Below the pieces are notes generated by a model. That model saw only the letters and a list, made by a program, of their open reading frames with translations. It was not told the origin of the DNA and did not search any database. A DNA stretch of 45,104 nt from Bacteroidaceae bacterium. GTDB lineage: Bacteria > Bacteroidota > Bacteroidia > Bacteroidales > Bacteroidaceae. This document shows positions 41,959-45,104 of the stretch, one piece after another (position 1 is the first letter of the stretch; each line of letters begins with the position of its first letter). The stretch is taken from assembly GCA_017427065.1 (NCBI GenBank), contig JAFRTL010000011.1, forward strand, positions 1-45,104. Direction: 5' to 3'. The translations under genes and the position numbers were made by a program.

Positions 41959-42861
41959 TCCCGCCAACCGCTTGAACAGACGCGTGAAGTGCTGCGAATA
42001 GTCGAAACCTAGGAGGTGAGCCGTCTCACTCACATTATACCCGTTCATAAGCAGGCTCTTAGCCTTATTGAGGATGAACGTATGGATGTAGTTGATGGCC
42101 GTGCCGCCCGTTGCCTGATGCACCAAGTCGCCAAAGTAGTGAGGCGAGTAAGCCAGCTCCGTAGCCAGATAGCGCACCGAGGGCAGTCCGTTGTCATACT
42201 GCTTCCCCTCCAGGAAATACTGTTCCAGCAGTCTGTGCATGCGCTTCAGCAGATCATCGCCCCCTCTGTCCTCCTGCGAGAGCTGGCGCAGATAGCTACG
42301 CTGGCAATACTCCAGAATCAAGTGCAGATAGCCCAGCAGAATGTCGCGCAGCGCAGGAGAATCCGCATGCCCCTGCAGCTCCTCCCGCATCAGTGTCAGC
42401 AGGCGCTCTATGCTGTCCCATTCAGCAGGCTCCAGAAGCAGAGACTCCGTGGCAAAGTAAGAGAAGTACTGATAGCTGCCCATCTTGGCCTCCAACTCCG
42501 TGCCATGCAGCAAATCAGGGCTCCACAGCAGCACCCATCCACTCAGGCGGAGCTCTTCCCCTGTATCCTCCATGCCACCTATCTGTCCAGGCGCCACCGC
42601 TATGACAGACGCATCGCTCGCTTGGATGGTCTTCATGCCATACGAGAGGTTCTTTGGAAACTCCTTCTGGATGAAAAGCCCATACACGCCATAGTTGTTC
42701 AGGCTGCTGTGTATAGGCGGCAGCTCATCAAAGTGGATGATGCTCACCAGCGGATGCAGTTCGGGCGCAAGCACCTGGCGGGCAAACACATTGGGGGTGT
42801 CAACTTTCAGAATCTTCTTCATAACTGCGTCAAAGTTAGGCATTTCTTTTGGAATAACCAT
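41929..42861 (-). CDS. AraC-family transcriptional regulator (second)
   Basis: A 310-residue regulator with a cupin-like sensor region (HPLVSIIHFDELPPIHSSLN; VIAVAPGQIGGMEDTGEELR, as in AraC-type ligand domains). A C-terminal double helix-turn-helix follows at about 205-310 (VRYLATELAYSPHYFGDLVH; NVSETAHLLGFDYSQHFTRL, then FKRLAGVSPTDFLGK). The start may instead be Met14 (42822, MKKILKVDTPNVF), the more usual beginning of such proteins; a TAACTTTG -7-like box at 42831-42838 would leave almost no leader for that start. It is divergent from the Cys-type hydrolase gene and probably regulates it. Its last 10 codons are duplicated at 33258-33311. Confidence 0.9.
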   Translation of the reverse strand: MVIPKEMPNFDAVMKKILKVDTPNVFARQVLAPELHPLVSIIHFDELPPIHSSLNNYGVYGLFIQKEFPKNLSYGMKTIQASDASVIAVAPGQIGGMEDTGEELRLSGWVLLWSPDLLHGTELEAKMGSYQYFSYFATESLLLEPAEWDSIERLLTLMREELQGHADSPALRDILLGYLHLILEYCQRSYLRQLSQEDRGGDDLLKRMHRLLEQYFLEGKQYDNGLPSVRYLATELAYSPHYFGDLVHQATGGTAINYIHTFILNKAKSLLMNGYNVSETAHLLGFDYSQHFTRLFKRLAGVSPTDFLGK

Positions 42862-42927
42862 ACCATTTTTTGCAAAATTGGTAGATATTCACCCCAAATT
42901 TCTACATCCCACCATCCATATTCTCCC

Positions 42928-42935
42928 TACCTTTG
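42928..42935 (+). promoter_or_regulatory. -7 box of the Cys-type hydrolase operon
   Basis: TACCTTTG, 34 nt upstream of the ATG at 42970. No TTTG at -33; activator control by the divergent AraC protein would fit. Confidence 0.5.
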
Positions 42936-42969
42936 CACCAGATTAAATGATTAAATATAACATACCCTT

Positions 42970-44070
42970 ATGAACAAAGCTATTTTCGCCGCCTGCCTTA
43001 TGGCTGGCACACTGACCGCCTGCAGCATGCAGCAAGACGTAAAACCTGTAAATGAGAACGATATGAATCAAGAATTGAGTTTAGTGACAGAGTGGGACAA
43101 GACCTTCCCATTGAGTGACAAGGTAGAGCACCGCAAGGTGACCTTCCACAACCGTTATGGCATCACTTTGGCTGCCGATATGTACACCCCAAAGAACGCC
43201 ACTGGCAAACTGCCAGCCCTGGCCGTCAGCGGACCTTTCGGAGCCGTGAAGGAGCAGAGCAGCGGCCTCTATGCCCAGCACATGGCAGAGCGTGGTTTTC
43301 TGACCATCGCCTTCGACCCATCATTTACGGGCGAGAGTGGGGGTGAACCTCGTCGCATGGCGTCACCAGATATCAATACAGAAGACTTCCTCGCAGCTGT
43401 CGATTTCCTCTCCGTGCAAGATAACGTCGATGCAGAGCGCATTGGCATCATCGGCATCTGTGGTTTTGGTGGTTTCAGTGTGAACGCTGCCGCCCTCGAT
43501 CCTCGCATCAAGGCTACCGTTGCCATGACCATGTATGATATGAGCAAGGTCAACGTAGAGGGTTATTTCGAGAGTGAGAATACGCCAGAGCAACGCATAG
43601 AGAAACGTCGCGTCCTGGCAGCACAGCGCACAGCCGACTACAAGTCAGGCACTTACCAGCGTGCAGGTGGTGTGGTAGATCCTCTCCCAGAAGATGCCCC
43701 ATACTTCGTAAAAGACTACTACGCCTACTATAAGACTCCACGTGGCTACCACGCACGCAGTGGCAACTCCAATGATGGTTGGAACGTGATAGGTACGCAG
43801 TCGTTCCTCAACCAGCCATTGCTGGCATGGGCACACGAGATAGAAACCCCAGTGCTCCTCATCCACGGTGAGCGCGCCCATAGCCGCTACTTCAGCGAAT
43901 ACGCTTTCGAGAAGATGACAGGTGTACACGTAGAGAATGAAAGCAAGGTGGTAGGCAATAAGGAAATCATGATCATCCCAGGCGCCTCACACGTAGATCT
44001 CTACGACGATGTGGCAGGAGTCATCCCTTACGATAAGATCACCGCTTTCTTCACAGAAAATCTGAAATAA
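42970..44070 (+). CDS. Alpha/beta hydrolase lipoprotein with probable Cys nucleophile (YcjY-like)
   Basis: A 366-residue alpha/beta hydrolase with a lipobox (TLTAC, Cys18). It resembles the YcjY/dienelactone-hydrolase-like group: ADMYTPKNATGKLPALAVSG, FDPSFTGESGGEPRR, and an acidic/His pair near LLIHGERAHS and IPGASHVDLYD. The nucleophile elbow reads GICGFGG, placing C164 where most esterases have Ser, as in dienelactone hydrolases. The substrate is unknown. The divergent AraC gene probably controls it. A cyclophilin-like lipoprotein gene follows after 6 nt, so the two form an operon. Confidence 0.88.
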   Translation: MNKAIFAACLMAGTLTACSMQQDVKPVNENDMNQELSLVTEWDKTFPLSDKVEHRKVTFHNRYGITLAADMYTPKNATGKLPALAVSGPFGAVKEQSSGLYAQHMAERGFLTIAFDPSFTGESGGEPRRMASPDINTEDFLAAVDFLSVQDNVDAERIGIIGICGFGGFSVNAAALDPRIKATVAMTMYDMSKVNVEGYFESENTPEQRIEKRRVLAAQRTADYKSGTYQRAGGVVDPLPEDAPYFVKDYYAYYKTPRGYHARSGNSNDGWNVIGTQSFLNQPLLAWAHEIETPVLLIHGERAHSRYFSEYAFEKMTGVHVENESKVVGNKEIMIIPGASHVDLYDDVAGVIPYDKITAFFTENLK

Positions 44071-44076
44071 AAAGGC

Positions 44077-44607
44077 ATGAAGATACTCAGACACATTCCC
44101 CTGATGCTGGCCCTGCTGCTCTGCTGCAGTTGGGTGTCGTGTGGCGACGATGACCCCGTGTCAACCATCAATCCGCAGCCCGAACAGACGCCTGTCAAGG
44201 AGCAGCCCACCAATGACAATGATAATGACAATAATCCCATGAATCGTCAGATCAAATTCACCATCGACGGTGAAACCTCCTTCACCGCCACATTGGCCGA
44301 TAACTCGTCAGCCAAAGCCTTGCTCGAAGCCCTGAAAGAAGCCCCCATCACCTACGAGGCACACGACTATGGCAATTTCGAGAAAGTAGGGGAGCTGGGA
44401 CGCTCTTTCCCTCGCAACGACCAGTCCATCACCACGCAGCCAGGCGACCTTATCCTCTATCAAGGCAGCAGCCTCTGCATCTACTACGACAAGAACCAGT
44501 GGACGTTCACACGCCTTGGCAAGGTAGATGGCCTTTCACAATCGGAACTGAAGAAAGCCGTAAAAGCAGGACAAGGCAACGTAAAAGTGACCCTCTCATT
44601 GCCTTGA
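44077..44607 (+). CDS. Cyclophilin-like fold lipoprotein
   Basis: A 176-residue protein with a lipobox-like SWVSC (Cys22) followed by acidic residues, then a flexible Asn/Asp-rich linker (NDNDNDNN, about 48-55). The C-terminal 120 residues (IKFTIDGETSFTATLADNSS; ALLEALKEAPITYEAHDYGN; GDLILYQGSSLCIYYDKNQW; FTRLGKVDG) match the small bacterial cyclophilin-like domain often found beside flavodoxins, aldo/keto reductases and AraC regulators. Its role is unknown; the catalytic residues of true prolyl isomerases are not evident. It is co-transcribed with the upstream hydrolase and ends before a strong terminator. Confidence 0.85.
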   Translation: MKILRHIPLMLALLLCCSWVSCGDDDPVSTINPQPEQTPVKEQPTNDNDNDNNPMNRQIKFTIDGETSFTATLADNSSAKALLEALKEAPITYEAHDYGNFEKVGELGRSFPRNDQSITTQPGDLILYQGSSLCIYYDKNQWTFTRLGKVDGLSQSELKKAVKAGQGNVKVTLSLP

Positions 44608-44638
44608 CTGTAAAAAAGCATATTACGTAGGACAAACA

Positions 44639-44672
44639 GCAAAGGCAGGAATTCACCCTGCCTTTGCATTTT
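44639..44672 (+). terminator. Intrinsic terminator after the cyclophilin-like gene
   Basis: Perfect 11-bp stem GCAAAGGCAGG (44639-44649) / CCTGCCTTTGC (44657-44667), 7-nt loop, then ATTTTT. Confidence 0.85.
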
Positions 44673-44709
44673 TGCATATTATCCGAAAGCCATTATCCGT
44701 AGGTCCGAA

Positions 44710-44883
44710 TCATTTAGCAGGTTCCCATTTGCAGCGCACAGGAGACACGATGGCCCCCTCTTTCTTCAACTCGGCAAATGCCTTATCCACTTCCTTTCTG
44801 TCGGCACCCAGTGCCTTCGTCACGTCACCCGCAGAAACTGGTTTGCCAGCCTCACGCATCGCTTGTAAAACTTTCTCTTTCAT
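44710..44883 (-). CDS. Small winged-helix-like DNA-binding protein
   Basis: A 57-residue protein (MKEKVLQAMREAGKPVSAGD, VTKALGADRKEVDKAFAELK, KEGAIVSPVRCKWEPAK). It has the helix-turn-helix plus wing pattern of minimal transcriptional regulators, with a recognition helix around DRKEVDKAFAEL. The ATG at 44883 is used because the upstream in-frame TTG at 44916 lies in a TATCTTTG -7 box. Targets unknown. Confidence 0.75.
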   Translation of the reverse strand: MKEKVLQAMREAGKPVSAGDVTKALGADRKEVDKAFAELKKEGAIVSPVRCKWEPAK

Positions 44884-44913
44884 GATAATTAGTATAAAGG
44901 TTATATGTTTTTG

Positions 44914-44921
44914 CAAAGATA
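44914..44921 (-). promoter_or_regulatory. -7 box of the small winged-helix gene
   Basis: TATCTTTG on the minus strand, 31 nt upstream of the start. The remaining 44922-45104 is A+T-rich with short TGACAG repeats (about 45001-45030) and no gene that I can see. Confidence 0.5.
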
Positions 44922-45104
44922 TATTAAAGCCCCAAATTTACAAAATCTCAAACCGAAAATGTTATCTCAAACGAGAAACGTATTGAACAATGAAGTACAC
45001 TGAGCTGACAGAACTGACAGTTGACAGTTATTTTTTGCGGTATTATTTTGTTCGTTAATAGGTTACTATTTATTACTATTATATTTATATTATATATTTA
45101 TATA

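Overview
The window reads as a chromosomal segment of a Bacteroidales bacterium, most likely Prevotellaceae-like (inference). The evidence is a SusC/SusD pair, many lipoprotein and Tat signals, a GH78/GH2/GH3/GH127 glycosidase set, and -7 boxes of the Bacteroidetes type (TAnnTTTG) in front of most transcription units. I see no rRNA, tRNA, CRISPR array, transposase or integrase.

Layout. 1-2233 (minus): the start of a cut-off lipoprotein gene, then a membrane-anchored TPR regulator-like lipoprotein. 2743-13863 (plus): SusC/SusD, a Tat-exported metallo-beta-lactamase-fold hydrolase, a type B carboxylesterase bracketed by heptanucleotide arrays, an intergenic repeat cluster, a GH78 rhamnosidase-like enzyme and a hexapeptide acetyltransferase. 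13790-22167: household and signalling genes (Nudix hydrolase, CDF metal exporter, LytS/LytTR-type two-component pair, FAD oxidoreductase, SpoT-like HD hydrolase, DUF3943 protein). 22151-29870 (minus): GH2 beta-galactosidase-like lipoprotein, mannose-6-phosphate isomerase, and a probable operon UbiA prenyltransferase - radical SAM - GH127. 30044-33195 (plus): a GH3 glycosidase with no signal peptide and a Tat-exported xylose-isomerase-like protein, closed by a strong terminator.

33312-44670 is an accessory-looking redox/hydrolase cluster: three aldo/keto reductases (one with a Tat signal), an exported flavin-reductase-fold lipoprotein, three lipid-anchored alpha/beta hydrolases, an NTF2-like secreted protein, a Tat/lipobox flavodoxin-ferredoxin gene interrupted by two in-frame stops, two AraC regulators and a cyclophilin-like lipoprotein. 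Most products carry export signals, so much of this oxidoreductase set would work in the envelope.

Most striking structure: a 54-bp sequence that forms the 3' end of the second AraC gene (41905-41958) recurs exactly at 33258-33311. It lies about 8.6 kb away, just after the terminator of the isomerase gene. The right-hand copy is fused to a 23-bp scrap of the isomerase gene (32975-32997 = 41884-41906). This looks like the scar of an insertion or rearrangement that brought in the AKR/flavodoxin block, or else an assembly chimera. All functions are inferred from visible motifs without database searches.
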